Shown here: positions 24,580-34,200 of the stretch, in pieces
How positions within the stretch are numbered: the stretch's first letter is position 1
Layout: the number at the start of each line of letters is the position of its first letter
Assembly (NCBI GenBank): GCA_963820395.1
Contig: CAWGAE010000007.1
Location: 186,001 to 250,000, forward strand
Direction of reading: 5' to 3'
Length of the DNA stretch: 64,000 nt
Source of the DNA: DATFVJ01 sp963820395
Lineage (GTDB): Bacteria > Actinomycetota > Actinomycetes > Streptosporangiales > Streptosporangiaceae
Translations under genes and position numbers: made by a program
The notes under the pieces: generated by a model
Seen by the model: the letters and a program-made list of their open reading frames with translations, nothing else
Databases searched by the model: none
What the model was told of the DNA's origin: nothing

Positions 24580-25167
24580 ATGGCCGTCACCGAGATCCCC
24601 GGCTACACCTACGGGGCTTCTGCGCTCGGGCGCTCACCCGTTTCGCTCGATGACCTGGGGCTGCTGGAGCAGACCGTGCTGTTCACCGAGGACGATCGCC
24701 GCTATCTGCGGATGGCAGGGGAGGTCCTGGCTGACCAGGTCGAGGCGCTGCTCGATGTGTGGTACGGGTTCGTTGGCTCGCACCCCCATCTGGTGCGCTA
24801 CTTCTCGACTCCCGGCGGTGACCCGATCGGGCGATACCTCGACCGGGTGCGGCCACGGTTCGAGCAGTGGGTGCGCGATCTTTGCCAGCGCGACTACGAT
24901 CAGGCATGGCTTGACTATCAGCACGAGATCGCGCTGCGTCACACTCCCGCGAAGAAGAACGAGACCGACGAGGTCGATTCGGTCGAGCAGGTCTCGCTGC
25001 GCTATCTGGTGGCCTTCATCTACCCGGCCACGGCGACCGTCCGCGAGTTTCTCGCCAACAAGGGCCACAGCCCCGTGGAGATCGAGGGCATGCACCAGGC
25101 GTGGTTCAAGGCCGTTACGATGAGTGTCGCGCTGTGGAGCCAGGCGTATGCACCGGAGGGCTGGTGA
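24580..25167 (+). CDS. Protoglobin-domain heme protein
   Basis: 195 residues, ATG 24580 with AAGGAGGG upstream. The fold is the protoglobin/globin-sensor type: YTYGASALGRSPVSLDDLGL, LLEQTVLFTEDDRRYLRMAG, VWYGFVGSHPHLVRYFSTPG, DYQHEIALRHTPAKKNETDE (the region of the proximal His) and YLVAFIYPATATVREFLANK. Protoglobins bind O2, CO or NO through heme b. This is a stand-alone protoglobin with no output domain. It is intact, while the surrounding respiratory genes are broken. It may scavenge or sense gas under low oxygen. Confidence 0.88.
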   Translation: MAVTEIPGYTYGASALGRSPVSLDDLGLLEQTVLFTEDDRRYLRMAGEVLADQVEALLDVWYGFVGSHPHLVRYFSTPGGDPIGRYLDRVRPRFEQWVRDLCQRDYDQAWLDYQHEIALRHTPAKKNETDEVDSVEQVSLRYLVAFIYPATATVREFLANKGHSPVEIEGMHQAWFKAVTMSVALWSQAYAPEGW

Positions 25168-25287
25168 GGTCGCAGCCGCCTCGGGAGAAGTTCGCGCTGG
25201 CGCTGTGCGCCCAGCCTGATTCGACTCGAAAGCTCGTGGCTACGCTGGAGCGCATCGGGCCTGTACGACCCTGCTGGTTCCTCGTGT

Positions 25288-26775
25288 TCATGAGGCCAGG
25301 GCGAGTTCGAGGCGGGCGAGGTGGCTGGTGCGGGTCCGGTCCAGCGGATGCCCGTTCCACCAGGCGTGTAACCGGATCAGGTTGAGCGCGACCACAGCGT
25401 TGGTGTGTTCCAGGCGGGTCTTGGCCAGTCCGCGGTAGCGGGCGTGCCGCATGCCGGTGACGGCCACGCCCTGGCGGATAGTGCCTTCGACACCAGCGCG
25501 CAGTGCGTATCTGGCCTGGAAGTCCTTCGTGTTCTGGATGGCCGGGCGGCGAGCTGGGCTTGGTGGACCTGCTGGGGGTGCACGGTGAGCTGACGGCGCC
25601 CGGGACGCCGAGGTGGTGCACAGCTCGCGGACCGGGCAGGGCCCGCAGGTGCCCCTCGCGAAAGTGATCACAATCGTGTCGGTGCGATGCTGGGCGACGG
25701 GGTTCCCAGGAGCTGCTGGTATGGCCTTGCGGGCAGGTGGCCTGCTGGGCGCCGAAAGTCGATGGCACAGGCGCTGCGGTCCAACCCAGCACCTGCCCTG
25801 GCCTGTGGTGAGGTATCGGCCAGCATCGGGGTGACCTGCGCGACACCGAAGGCCGCCAGCGAGGACACCAGCAGCTCCGCCGAGGCATAGCCCGAGTCCA
25901 CATAGTGCACGGCGGGCAGCAGGTGCCGTTCGGCCAGGCGGGCGTGGATCGGCGCGGGTCATCTGGTTGCCGGGCACGGTCGCATCCGCGGTCTCCACGT
26001 TCACGATCAGATGGGGCTGCGGTGCGGTGTCACCGTCGTCTCCGTGACTTTCGCTGCCGGTGTCGCCGTCTGGGGCGCCGGTGCCGCAAGTCTCGGTGAC
26101 GTGCACCTTGTAGCCGTTCCAGAAGGTGTCGCGCTTGACGCCCACCGGGCGCCGGTGTCATACGGCGAGGTGATGCGGGATCTACCCGGCGGGAGACCAT
26201 CCACCTCCGCCTCCCGCCGTTTGATCGCCTCCCGTCCCCGCTCGCCGGTGACGATGAGGTAGTTCTGCACGAGCACGACCCGCAGCACCCCGGCCTGATG
26301 CAGCCGCGCCAGGAACGACAGATCGGGATCGCGGCCGGCGGCGTACACCGCCTTCAGCAGCGTGTGGCCGTCCCGGCCGTAAACCAGCGCCAGCGCATCT
26401 TTCTTCGTCGTGGAGGCGGGCATCCGCCAGGTGCCGGCACGCGCGGCGTACCGCTTGCCCCACGAATCGTCCAGGTGATCGGCCAGCCAGCGCGGCGCGG
26501 CCACCGCCAGGACTTCCAGGCGCGCCCGCACTGCCTCCCCGGTCAGTCAGGTCCCCTACTGCGGCGATCACGTGGGCGGAATCGGTGCACATCTTGCCGC
26601 CGGCCTGGCACCAGCCCGTCAGCGGCCAGCCTCTCGATCAGGGTGTCCAGCACCACCTGGTTCAGGACACCAGCAGCGACCCTGGTCCGGAACTCACTCA
26701 AGATCGAGTCGTCGAAGCCGGGATCGGAAAGGTCAAGACCGAGCGCCTCGGTGTCCAGGCTGCAGAACAGCTGCT
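25288..26775 (-). pseudogene. IS1182-family transposase, truncated with several frameshifts
   Basis: Reading leftward: EALGLDLSDPGFDDSILSEF, DSWGKRYAARAGTWRMPAST, VVLVQNYLIVTGERGREAIK, REAEVDGLPPGRSRITSPYD, GVKRDTFWNGYKVHVTETCG, HYVDSGYASAELLVSSLAAF, DTIVITFARGTCGPCPVREL and AVVALNLIRLHAWWNGHPLD, the canonical order for actinobacterial IS1182 transposases. These lie in at least three frames. The N-terminal 60 or so residues are missing; the element is fused to the narG fragment around 26775-26803. Confidence 0.85.
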
Positions 26776-26802
26776 CGTGCTGGCCCGTCGGTCGTCCGGC
26801 GT

Positions 26803-28395
26803 CTCCCGCGCCACCCGGGCCGCAGCGGCCGCGGGCACCGATGTGACCGACTCCTGGCACGCCGGCGTATAGGGCTGCGGGTCGTCGTAACTGGCAGGCC
26901 ACTGCCCCGGAAGGCCGCCGCGGCCCACCGCGTACTGGGCCATCAGCAGGTCAAAGACGGTGGTCACCAGCTTCTCGCCGACGCGCACGACCGGCACGCC
27001 GCGGCGGATGACGCCGCCGCCCTCGGTCTCGCCCGCGTCGAAGCGGGGCAGGTCGACCGCGACCGCGTCCTCGTGCGTGCCATACAGCGTCAGGACCGGG
27101 TCGCGCCCGCCGAGGTCGAGGTTCCACTTGCCCTGGCCGGCCTCGGAAAACCGCGAGGCGAGCGTGCCGTTAGGCGCGAACGGCTCACGGGTCGCCGAGT
27201 CCAGAAGCACGGTCTGGTGGGCGGCGCCCTCGCCGGCATGACCGAGATCCGCGGCGGTGAGGAAACGGTCAGGCACGTAGCCGTCCCCGCGCTCGCGCAG
27301 GGTCACCAGGAACGGCAGGTCGGTGTAAGACTTCACGTAGCCGGTGAAGTACGGCACCTGCCGATCCCGGAAGAACTCGCTCAAGATCACGTGCCCCATC
27401 GCCATCCCCAGCGCGCCGTCGGTGCCAGGCACGGCAGCCAGCCAGTCATCGGCGAACTTGGTGTGATCGGAGTAGTCGGGGGAGACCACCACCACCTTCT
27501 GCCTGCGGTAGCGCGCCTCGGTCATGAAATGCGCATCCGGGGTGCGGGTGATCGGCAGGTTCGTTCCCCAGATCATCAGGTAGGACGAGTTCCACCAGTC
27601 AGCCGACTCCGGCACGTCGGCCTGGTCGCCGAATACCTGCGGGGAGGCGATCGGCATGTCGGCATACCAGTCATAGAACGACAGGATCGTCCCGCCGATC
27701 ATCAACAGGAACCGGGTACCCGCCGCATAGGACACCTGCGACATCGCCGGGATCGGGGAGAAGCCCACGACCCGGTCCGGGCCGAAGGCGCCGATCGTGT
27801 GCACGTGCGCGGCCGCGATCAGCTCGCTGACTTCCGGCCAGGTCGACCGGACGAACCCGCCCATCCCTCGTGCGCCCTTGTACCGCGCCGTGCGCTGCGG
27901 ATCCGCGGTGACCTCCGCCCACGCGGCCACCGGATCGCCGAGACGGCTTCGCGCCTCGCGCCACATCTCTAGCAGTGCTCCGCGTACGTACGGGTAGCGC
28001 ACCCGGGACGGGGAGTAGGTGTACCAGGAGAACGACGCGCCGCGCGGGCACCCCCGCGGCTCATACTCCGGCGAATCCGGGCCCGCCGACGGATAGTCGG
28101 TCTGCTGAGTCTCCCAGGTGATAATCCCGTCCTTGACATACACCTTCCACGAGCACGACCCCGTGCAGTTCACCCCGTGCGTCGAACGCACCACCTTGTC
28201 GTGCCGCCACCGCTCACGGTAGAACTCCTCCGCGCCCCGGCCACCCCCGCAGTGCACCTCACGGAAATCGCTCGACGGCTCACCCGGCACGAAGAACTGC
28301 GCCTTGCGCAGCAGCGACTCGACCGGCTCGCCGCCCGGCAGCAGCGGCGCCAGCAGCTCCCCGGCACTCCCGTCCGTCGGCCCGTCATCTCTCAC
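26803..28395 (-). pseudogene. narG: Respiratory nitrate reductase alpha subunit, N-terminal 530 residues
   Basis: GTG 28395 with GGGGAGA upstream. The 4Fe-4S motif with its His ligand is present (THGVNCTGSCSWKVYVKDG, then PRGCPRGASFSWYTYSPSRV). Mo-bis-MGD binding parts are well kept: GFSPIPAMSQVSYAAGTRFL, WWNSSYLMIWGTNLPITRTP, KVVVVSPDYSDHTKFADDWL and VPYFTGYVKSYTDLPFLV. It ends abruptly after AAAAARVARE at 26803, roughly 40 percent of the protein, joined to IS1182. narH and narJ are absent; a narI tail lies at 32666. Confidence 0.9.
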
Positions 28396-28520
28396 TGGCT
28401 CTCCCCGGGGGCTGTCCTTGTCACGAGGGCACCATCTTTCTTCCGGGCACCGGCATCCTCTCAGCGCTCTCTCGGGTACCCCTATCATCCACTCACCCAG
28501 CCAGGAGCGCGCCGCGCTCA

Positions 28521-28740
28521 TCAGACCCTGCAGCGGATGTTGTAGAGGAAGATGAACGTGGACGTGCCCAGGATGAACGACCCGATCGAGGAGATGTCGT
28601 TCAGCGTGGTGGCCAGGTGCGCCAGGAACGGGTAGTTGGCCACGCGCCGTGGTATGCCCGTCATGCTCAGCCAGTGCTGCGCCGGGAACGTCATACAGAA
28701 GCCGATGAACACGGTGAACACCACCAGGAAGCCCGGGACG
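28521..28740 (-). pseudogene. ctaD: Cytochrome c oxidase subunit I, C-terminal fragment
   Basis: FTVFIGFCMTFPAQHWLSMT, then GIPRRVANYPF, TTLNDISSIGSFILGTSTFI and FLYNI match the last two helices of CtaD (FIGF...QHWLG.GMPRRYADY...TLN.ISTIGAFILG). It stops at 28521 after an unrelated RCRV. The rest of the gene is missing. Confidence 0.7.
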
Positions 28741-28836
28741 AACCTTGTCGTCGGTCGACGACAGCCTGGGTGGTCCGCGTCGTGCTCCGCCGACGACTTC
28801 TACCAGCACGAATCCTGCGGGAAGCCGGCGCCCTCC

Positions 28837-29193
28837 TCAGCTTCGGAGCAGCTCGGCGAGCACAGCCGCTTCGCTAATATCGGCTTGCCTGGTCGCGGTG
28901 AGCAGCGTCAGCTGCCGGCCCTTTGCAAGTTCACGCAGGTGCGCCAGTGCTTCCGCTCGCTGGGGATCTTTCAGCTCCGCCTGGTAGCGGCGGCCGAAGT
29001 CCTCGTAGCGCTCCGGGTCGTGGCTATACCACTTGCGCAGCTCAGCTGACGGCGCGACGTCCTTGCACCACTCGTCAAGGGCCGCCTTGGCCTTGGTCAC
29101 CCGCGGCCAGATCCGGTCGACCAGCACCCTAGTGCCGTCGCTCCGCTCCGGCTCCTCATACACCCGGCGCACCCGGACTTTCGCTCCGGTCAT
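28837..29193 (-). CDS. DUF488 family protein
   Basis: 118 residues, the full length of the family. Motifs: VRVRRVYEEPERSDGTRVLV, DRIWPRVTKAKAALDEWCKD, APSAELRKWYSHDPERYEDF and LLTATRQADISEAAVL. DUF488 proteins are small, conserved and of unknown function, often near stress or heme-related genes. ATG 29193 lies in a normal context and the gene is unbroken. Confidence 0.88.
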   Translation of the reverse strand: MTGAKVRVRRVYEEPERSDGTRVLVDRIWPRVTKAKAALDEWCKDVAPSAELRKWYSHDPERYEDFGRRYQAELKDPQRAEALAHLRELAKGRQLTLLTATRQADISEAAVLAELLRS

Positions 29194-30056
29194 CGCCTGA
29201 CTCCTGACACCGAAGGTCCCCGTTCCTGGCCCGCTGGCCGGCTCGCTGCGTGGCCCCGGTGAACTCGTCCCCGCGGCCGGGCTACCAGCGGTTACTCACG
29301 CGGCGAGGGCAAGTTGCCTGGCCCTTACCAGCCACAATACGGGTGATGACGGATCGGGCGCGAGGATGGGGCTGATCGGCTGAGATGCCATGTGTTCTCC
29401 TGAATGACCCGCGATGTGCCAGGGCTGACCCAGCCCAGAAGCGACGAAGGCCCGCGGTACGTTCTGCGGGCCCTTGCGCGTGCGGGATGACCCGCACCGC
29501 ACATACAAGCCATCAGCAGCCTGGATCCGCTGGAATGCGCACGAGCATCCTAGCTCAGCGCATCCGCGCGCTTGGTCAGGCATCTGCACGGCGCGCCGCG
29601 GAAGGCCCCCAGCCGCTCCAGGGCCTCCCGCGTCCCAGCCACGGCCTCGCCCCGCGGGCTCGACGTCCGCCCCCCGCCACGCGATACTGAATGCCACGGG
29701 CACTGCCCTCGTCTTCGAGCTCCTGGTAAGAACCCGAAGATGATCACGCGGTGGCCTCCTCGTGTCACCTGTGACACGGCGGACAGGACCAATGATCTGC
29801 GTCAAGCGGGACAGCAGAGGTTAAATAATAAGCTAAGAGCCGAAGGTGCTGGACTGCGAGCAGAGGTCCAGGGCAGGCGGGATTCCCCGGCGAGCCCGCA
29901 GACGGCGGGCCCGGCCCGCCGGGAGCCCGCCGGTTCGCCATCGGCGGAATGAAGCGTCCGACTTCTCGGTGCCTCCCGACCTTCGCTGGCGTTACGGCGG
30001 AACGTCCTGCACAGGCCGAGTTTGGGAGGTCCGCGTATGCGGGCAAGGATATGCCC
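29194..30056. other. Gap of about 860 bases with only small candidate elements
   Basis: Apart from the 31-codon ORF at 29296 and a hairpin (GGCCCGC at about 29454, GCGGGCC at about 29467), no gene is convincing. A leftward frame 29550-29792 has a protein-like end (TREALERLGAFRGAPCRCLT) but no domain or ribosome-binding site. Confidence 0.35.
29296..29391 (-). CDS. Candidate 31-residue small protein
   Basis: ATG 29391 is preceded by AGGAG with six-base spacing. The product begins MASQPISPILAPDPSSPVLW and ends RARQLALAA: Pro/Ser-rich, then a short amphipathic basic end. No family is recognised. A GC hairpin lies upstream at about 29453-29474. It could be a leader peptide or a bioactive peptide precursor, or chance. 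Confidence 0.35.
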   Translation of the reverse strand: MASQPISPILAPDPSSPVLWLVRARQLALAA

Positions 30057-30368
30057 ATGTCACACACCGTCGTTTCCGTAACGTCCGAGGTCGAGATCCA
30101 GCCCGGAGCCGTTGTCTCGAAGGTCATCTACCGCGACGATGACCTCAACGTCACCGTGTTCGGCTTTGACGCTGGGGAGGGACTTACAGAGCACCAGGCC
30201 AGCCGTGCGGCGATCGTCCAGGTTGTGTCAGGCCAGCTGCGGTTCATCGTCGACGGCGAGGAACTCGATCTTCTACCGAGCTCCTGGCTCCACTTGCCTC
30301 CCGGTACTTCTCACGCCCTTGCGGCGGTCGAGCCCACCGTGATGCTGCTCACGCTCCTTCGGCCCTGA
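30057..30368 (+). CDS. Small cupin-domain protein
   Basis: 103 residues; ATG 30057 with AAGG eight bases upstream. The cupin barrel is evident: VVSKVIYRDDDLNVTVFGFD, GEGLTEHQASRAAIVQVVSG (motif 1 with a single His and Gln), LRFIVDGEELDLLPSSWLHL and PPGTSHALAAVEPTVMLLTL (motif 2). Similar to the broken cupin at 32043. Function unknown; these cupins often sit beside redox-stress genes in actinobacteria. Confidence 0.82.
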   Translation: MSHTVVSVTSEVEIQPGAVVSKVIYRDDDLNVTVFGFDAGEGLTEHQASRAAIVQVVSGQLRFIVDGEELDLLPSSWLHLPPGTSHALAAVEPTVMLLTLLRP

Positions 30369-30513
30369 CGGCGGTCAAGCTGCAGGCAATAGTCAATGAC
30401 CGAGCTTCTCCCGCCATCAGGTCGCCTATTCCAGGACACCGGCATGGCCTACTCGACACAACGCCAGAACCCGCCTTCAGCGGAGATCAAGGCGATCGGG
30501 GAGCGGGAGGCGG

Positions 30514-30700
30514 GCGGTTCGTGAGGAGATGGAGCGGGCCCGGCAGACGTTTCACCGCCTCCTGGACCGCGCAACAGTCGCTGACCTGCGCCGGCCGTCG
30601 AGGACCAGATGGACCAACGAGCAGCTGCTGTTCCACATGCTGTTCGGGTACCTGATTCGTGCGCGCGCTGCTGGTGCTCGGCCGGATCTTCAGCCGCCTG
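30514..30700 (+). pseudogene. DinB-like protein, N-terminal fragment
   Basis: EEMERARQTFHRLLDRATVA, then DLRRPSRTRWTNEQLLFHML and FGYLI match the N-terminal helices of DinB-superfamily proteins. A frame change follows (VRALLVLGRIFSRLPADL in the next frame) and the gene ends against the opposite-strand IS remnant at about 30711. Confidence 0.55.
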
Positions 30701-30710
30701 CCGGCCGACC

Positions 30711-30850
30711 TGCCGGCGCAGCACCGCATTCTCATGCCGCAGCACCACCACCTCGGCCGCCGCCTGGTCGCCGCGAGCCAGCACGACGATCAGGCCGAGT
30801 ATCTGGCACGTCAGCAGGTAGACGATCTTGAGCAGCGCCCGCTCAGCCAA
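30711..30850 (-). mobile_element. IS transposase N-terminal remnant
   Basis: From ATG 30850: MAERALLKIVYLLTCQILGL, then EVVVLRHENAVLRRQVGR, the N-terminus of an integrase-core IS transposase. Homology ends at about 30711 against the DinB fragment. Confidence 0.65.
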
Positions 30851-31068
30851 CCATCACCGTGTCCAGCCTGCCGGTAACAACGCAGGTCAACCATCAATCG
30901 AGCTGCCGTGGTCGTGCGCTACCGCTACTCAGCCGCACCGCCCGAACCGAGCAGCCCGATCCGCTTGCCTGAGCGAGCCAACCCGCCCGGACAGCCCTCA
31001 ACCAGCTTCGCATGATCGGCGATGGGGACCGCGCGGACCCTGCCGCCCGCCAATGCTCATGGCTTGCG

Positions 31069-31809
31069 TCAGTCCGCTGCGGTGATTTCCGGCCTCCGGA
31101 TGACCTGAACCCGCCACTGGTCCGGGCTGTCCTGTAGGTAGGTGAAGCCGTAGCCGCCGGGGGCGAGCCCATCGATCCGCCGCCACACCTGGCTGGGGTC
31201 GGTGCTGGAACATAGTTCCACCTGCTCACCGCGGTGCAGTCGCACCAGCCGGTCCACGGCCGCATCGGCCATCTGGCCGGCCGGCAATAGGTCCAGGTCG
31301 ATCACGGGCCCTTCGGTGAGTGGATACCACTCGTGAGGCTGGCGGGCTAGGGTGGTGGTCGCCGGCACCTCGTCCGGCGCGCCGGAGGTGCCAGCAGCCC
31401 CTCTTCGGATGCGAGGTGGCGCGCGAGCTGTGCGAGAAGGCCCGGGTGGTGACGGCGAGCTGCGCTGGGGGCATGTGCCCGTTCGGCGGCCGACCGCGCC
31501 AGCACGTCGACAGTTCGCGCGCAGGCGCACGTGGTCGCGGCTCAGCCGGGTGAAGCCCGGCGGGGCGTCTGGGGCGGCGAACAGGAACCACTCCTCGTCC
31601 CCGGCCTGACACAGGACCTCGGCGCGGAGGTAGCCGATCAGCGCCTGCAGTTCCGCGGTGGGCCATCGGTCCTCGGCGATCACCGCTAGCACGTCCTCAG
31701 CCCGGATGGCCACCTGCCGGAGCAGCAGCGCGTGTTCGCCGGGCAGCGTGAGCGCCGACGTCGTGGCACGCGGCCGCCCATGTGTGGGTAGCTCGCCCAT
31801 AGCCATCAT
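31069..31809 (-). CDS. Hemerythrin-like protein with C-terminal DUF2249 domain
   Basis: 246 residues. The N-terminal half is hemerythrin-like: TLPGEHALLLRQVAIRAEDV, TAELQALIGYLRAEVL, DEEWFLFAAPDAPPGFTRLS, RDHVRLRA. The C-terminal domain (EGPVIDLDLLPAGQMADAAV, DRLVRLHRGEQVELCSSTDP, GGYGFTYLQDSPDQWRVQVI) is DUF2249. Between them about 45 residues are out of frame: a neighbouring frame gives the expected VDVLARSAAERA and GLLAQLARHLASEEGLLA, so two compensating indels are present. The ORF is open but the middle helix is scrambled. Expected role: di-iron O2/NO binding. Confidence 0.7.
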   Translation of the reverse strand: MMAMGELPTHGRPRATTSALTLPGEHALLLRQVAIRAEDVLAVIAEDRWPTAELQALIGYLRAEVLCQAGDEEWFLFAAPDAPPGFTRLSRDHVRLRANCRRAGAVGRRTGTCPQRSSPSPPGPSRTARAPPRIRRGAAGTSGAPDEVPATTTLARQPHEWYPLTEGPVIDLDLLPAGQMADAAVDRLVRLHRGEQVELCSSTDPSQVWRRIDGLAPGGYGFTYLQDSPDQWRVQVIRRPEITAAD

Positions 31810-32042
31810 GACGGCCCCCCGCAGACGGCCTGCGATCGCGAAGCGCTGCCTGCCCGCATGGGCACGAGGGCGTCTTAAGGCGTGCTGACCCCCGCCACCG
31901 GCCGCCGTCTGGCACCGGGCTCGTTCGGCGGCTCGCCCCGGCGAGGCTCGCCCCGACGATCACGTGACAGTGGTGCTGCTGCCAGAGAGTGCTCTCAGGC
32001 CGTCCCTTGCTTCGCGGTCAGCGGTGCCGGGAGACTGGGGAC

Positions 32043-32389
32043 ATGGAGAAGTTCTCGCTGGATGCCATTGCCGGGAGCAGGCCAAGCGGGCCGCCGCCTC
32101 CTCGAGCGGGCGTAGCTCAGAGACCGTGTACGGCGGGCACGAGCACGCGCTGCGGCAGACGGTGATTGCCCTGACGGCGGGTAGCGCCCTCGATGATCAC
32201 GAGAACCGGGGCGAGGCCACCGTTCAGGTTCTGCGCGGCCGGATCCGCCTGACGGCCGGAGGGGTGGCCTGGGACGGCCGTTCCGGCGACCTGCTGGTGG
32301 TGCCCGACACCCGGCATGCCCTGGAGGCTGTCGAAGACGCGGCCGTCCTGCTGACAGTGAGCAAGGCAGCCCAGGCGAGTCATCCTTGA
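32043..32389 (+). pseudogene. Small cupin-domain protein with a one-base deletion
   Basis: ATG 32043 begins MEKFSLDAIAG; one base is missing near 32073, after which the next frame gives EQAKRAAASSSGRSSETVYG, HALRQTVIALTAGSALDDHE, ATVQVLRGRIRLTAGGVAWD and DLLVVPDTRHALEAVEDAAV, a normal cupin to the stop at 32389. The last residues diverge (SKAAQASHP). Otherwise intact; an assembly indel is possible. Confidence 0.7.
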
Positions 32390-32440
32390 CGTAAACCCCG
32401 CCGCAGGCAGCGCGTGCTGCGGCGCTGCGCCGCTTCAGCG

Positions 32441-32503
32441 GAGAAGGCTGTCGCCTGGCCTGTCCTCGGCGGCCTCCTCAACGAATACGACCAGGTCGCT
32501 TAA
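32441..32503 (+). mobile_element. Transposase C-terminal remnant
   Basis: EKAVAWPVLGGLLNEYDQVA followed by TAA resembles the conserved tail (VLGGLxNEYxxAA) of integrase-core IS transposases. Only about 20 codons remain. Confidence 0.45.
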
Positions 32504-32665
32504 AGCCCAGGTCAAGGCCGGTGGCACAGTTCTGGCACCCGCAAGGGTTGGACATGGCGATCGACACGCCGGCGCTGGCCATGACCGGCGCGAAGTAGCC
32601 GGGATTTAGCGTCCGGATGGCCTGGTGCGCCCCGCCGCCGTTCGGCATCTGGCGGCTCGGCGAGC

Positions 32666-33010
32666 TTAGTACGGGGCACCGATCTTGCGCCATTTGCGTC
32701 CGCCGGTACCTGGCTCAGAGGGCGGGGCGCGACGACGGCTGCGGTAGACGATGTAGGGCCGCCACAGGTACCACAGCGGGTAACTCCAGGCGTGCACGAG
32801 CCGGCTGAACGGCCACAGCCCCCAGATCATCCACGCGGCGGTCGCGTGCAGCTGGTAGCGGTCGCGTGCAGCTGGTAGATGAATGGCGCGTGCGCGATCG
32901 CCCGAACATCCGGGGAGCCGCTGAACAGGCCGCGGAACCACGGCGCCACGGTGGTGCGGTACTCGTATCCGTGCCGAGCAGGTTGACCCTGCGCCAGGGG
33001 TTCGAGGTGA
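32666..33010 (-). pseudogene. narI: Nitrate reductase gamma subunit, C-terminal fragment
   Basis: Reading leftward: GYEYRTTVAPWFRGLFSGSP, DVRAIAHAPFIYQLHATA, then after a 20-base duplication AAWMIWGLWPFSRLVHAWSY, PLWYLWRPYIVYRSRRR and GRKWRKIGAPY. These are the last heme-binding helix and tail of NarI. The duplication at 32838-32877 shifts the frame. The first two-thirds of narI are missing. Confidence 0.82.
32838..32877. repeat. 20-base tandem duplication disrupting narI
   Basis: GCGGTCGCGTGCAGCTGGTA occurs at 32838-32857 and again at 32858-32877. Removing one unit joins IYQLHATA directly to AWMIWGLWPF in one frame, so the duplication itself is the inactivating change in this part of narI. 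Confidence 0.9.
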
Positions 33011-33737
33011 TGCTGCGCAGGGTCGCACCGGAGATCGCGAATATCGTCGACACGACGGACCACGCAGCGGGTCCCGGGCCCGGTTGAGGTCGGTCACGCC
33101 AGTTGATGACCACGCGGACGAGGCCGTCGCGGGCGAAGTGACTGCCGTTGTACGACGCCGCGTGGCGCGCAGAATACCCACCTCTGGGATGGCAAGCTCG
33201 GAATCCAGTCGACGTCCGCGCCGAACGGCGGCTCGGAGCGCGCTGCCTGAGCCCGGTTGCGCCACGCTCCGTGATCGACGGGCGAAAGACCGTCGATCAC
33301 GGCATGTCCGGTTATTGACCGCCCATGAGATCACCGGCGACCGGGCGCCTGGAACGTATTGGCTCGTGGCTTGATGCCATGGCTGAGCTCGAATCAAGGT
33401 CAATCTCGCTCTACCACGGTGGGCCCGGGCGGCGTTTCGCCAGGCCGGATGGCGCCCAGGTTGGGGCTCTCACCCACGCCGGCTCTGCGGGCGAGGGGTC
33501 CTCGTTGGTGGCTCCCCGGCGCGGACGGTCACCGGCGTGGACGTGGGTGACAGCTGCGCCGGACCCGGGAACCCGTCCGGCGCACTTGAACCCGGGCACG
33601 GCTGGTGGCCGCCCGGGTCCGCCGCCGGGCCTGAGCCTGCCTGGTCACCGCTGGGCGTGACCCGTGCAAAGTCCGGCTGCCCGGGGCCGACGCCTCGCCT
33701 GTGCGTATGCTGGTGGCGCGATCCGGGAGGGACCTCG
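33011..33737. other. Gap of about 730 bases
   Basis: Upstream of the narI tail a leftward stretch (FARDGLVRVVINWRDRPQPG, in part) looks protein-like but is not recognised and is frame-broken. The rest has only the hairpin at 33269 and GC-rich non-coding DNA leading to the YjbR-like gene. Confidence 0.3.
33269..33302. terminator. Perfect 13-bp stem-loop
   Basis: CCGTGATCGACGG (33269-33281) pairs perfectly with CCGTCGATCACGG (33290-33302) around the loop GCGAAAGA. There is no U-tract. It may be a factor-assisted terminator or a structured RNA/protein-binding site. Confidence 0.5.
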
Positions 33738-34094
33738 ATGGCTGACGCCGACGACGTACGCCGCCTCGCGCTGGCCCTGCCTGACGTGGTGGAGATCGAC
33801 AGCGACGGCTTCGACTTTCGGGTGGCCGGCAAGGGATTCGTCTGGTCCTACCCCGAGCGCAGACCGGGCAAGCCGCGGCTCATCCGGAGCGACATCGCCG
33901 TGCTCTTCGTCGGCGACGAGGCCGAGAAGCAGGCTCTCCTGCTCGGCGAGCCCGAGGTCTTCTTCACCACGCCCGGCTACGACGGCTGGCCGCTGGTGAT
34001 GCTGCGGCTGGCGGAGGTGGACGCCGGGCGGCTGGCGGAGCTCGTAACTGACGCGTGGCGGATGCGTGCCCCGGACGCGCTCGCCGACAGCTGA
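33738..34094 (+). CDS. MmcQ/YjbR-like family protein
   Basis: 118 residues from ATG 33738 with GGGAGGG upstream. The family pattern is clear: DDVRRLALALPDVVEIDSDG, FDFRVAGKGFVWSYPE, EKQALLLGEPEVFFTTPGYD, GWPLVMLRLAEVDAGRLAEL and VTDAWRMRAP. MmcQ/YjbR proteins have a CyaY-like fold and are thought to bind DNA; function is unknown. Intact. Confidence 0.88.
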   Translation: MADADDVRRLALALPDVVEIDSDGFDFRVAGKGFVWSYPERRPGKPRLIRSDIAVLFVGDEAEKQALLLGEPEVFFTTPGYDGWPLVMLRLAEVDAGRLAELVTDAWRMRAPDALADS

Positions 34095-34200
34095 ATCGCT
34101 TCGTGCCCATGCCGTCGAAGTGACACGTGGTGTTACGCCTTGCCGCCTTGCTGTCCCGGATCACGCCGGTAAGCGTGGTCCATGGCGGTAGGGTCCCGGC

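Noticed and set aside
26572..27972. 466-codon rightward ORF opposite narG
   Set aside because: Antisense shadow: the other strand encodes clear NarG motifs.
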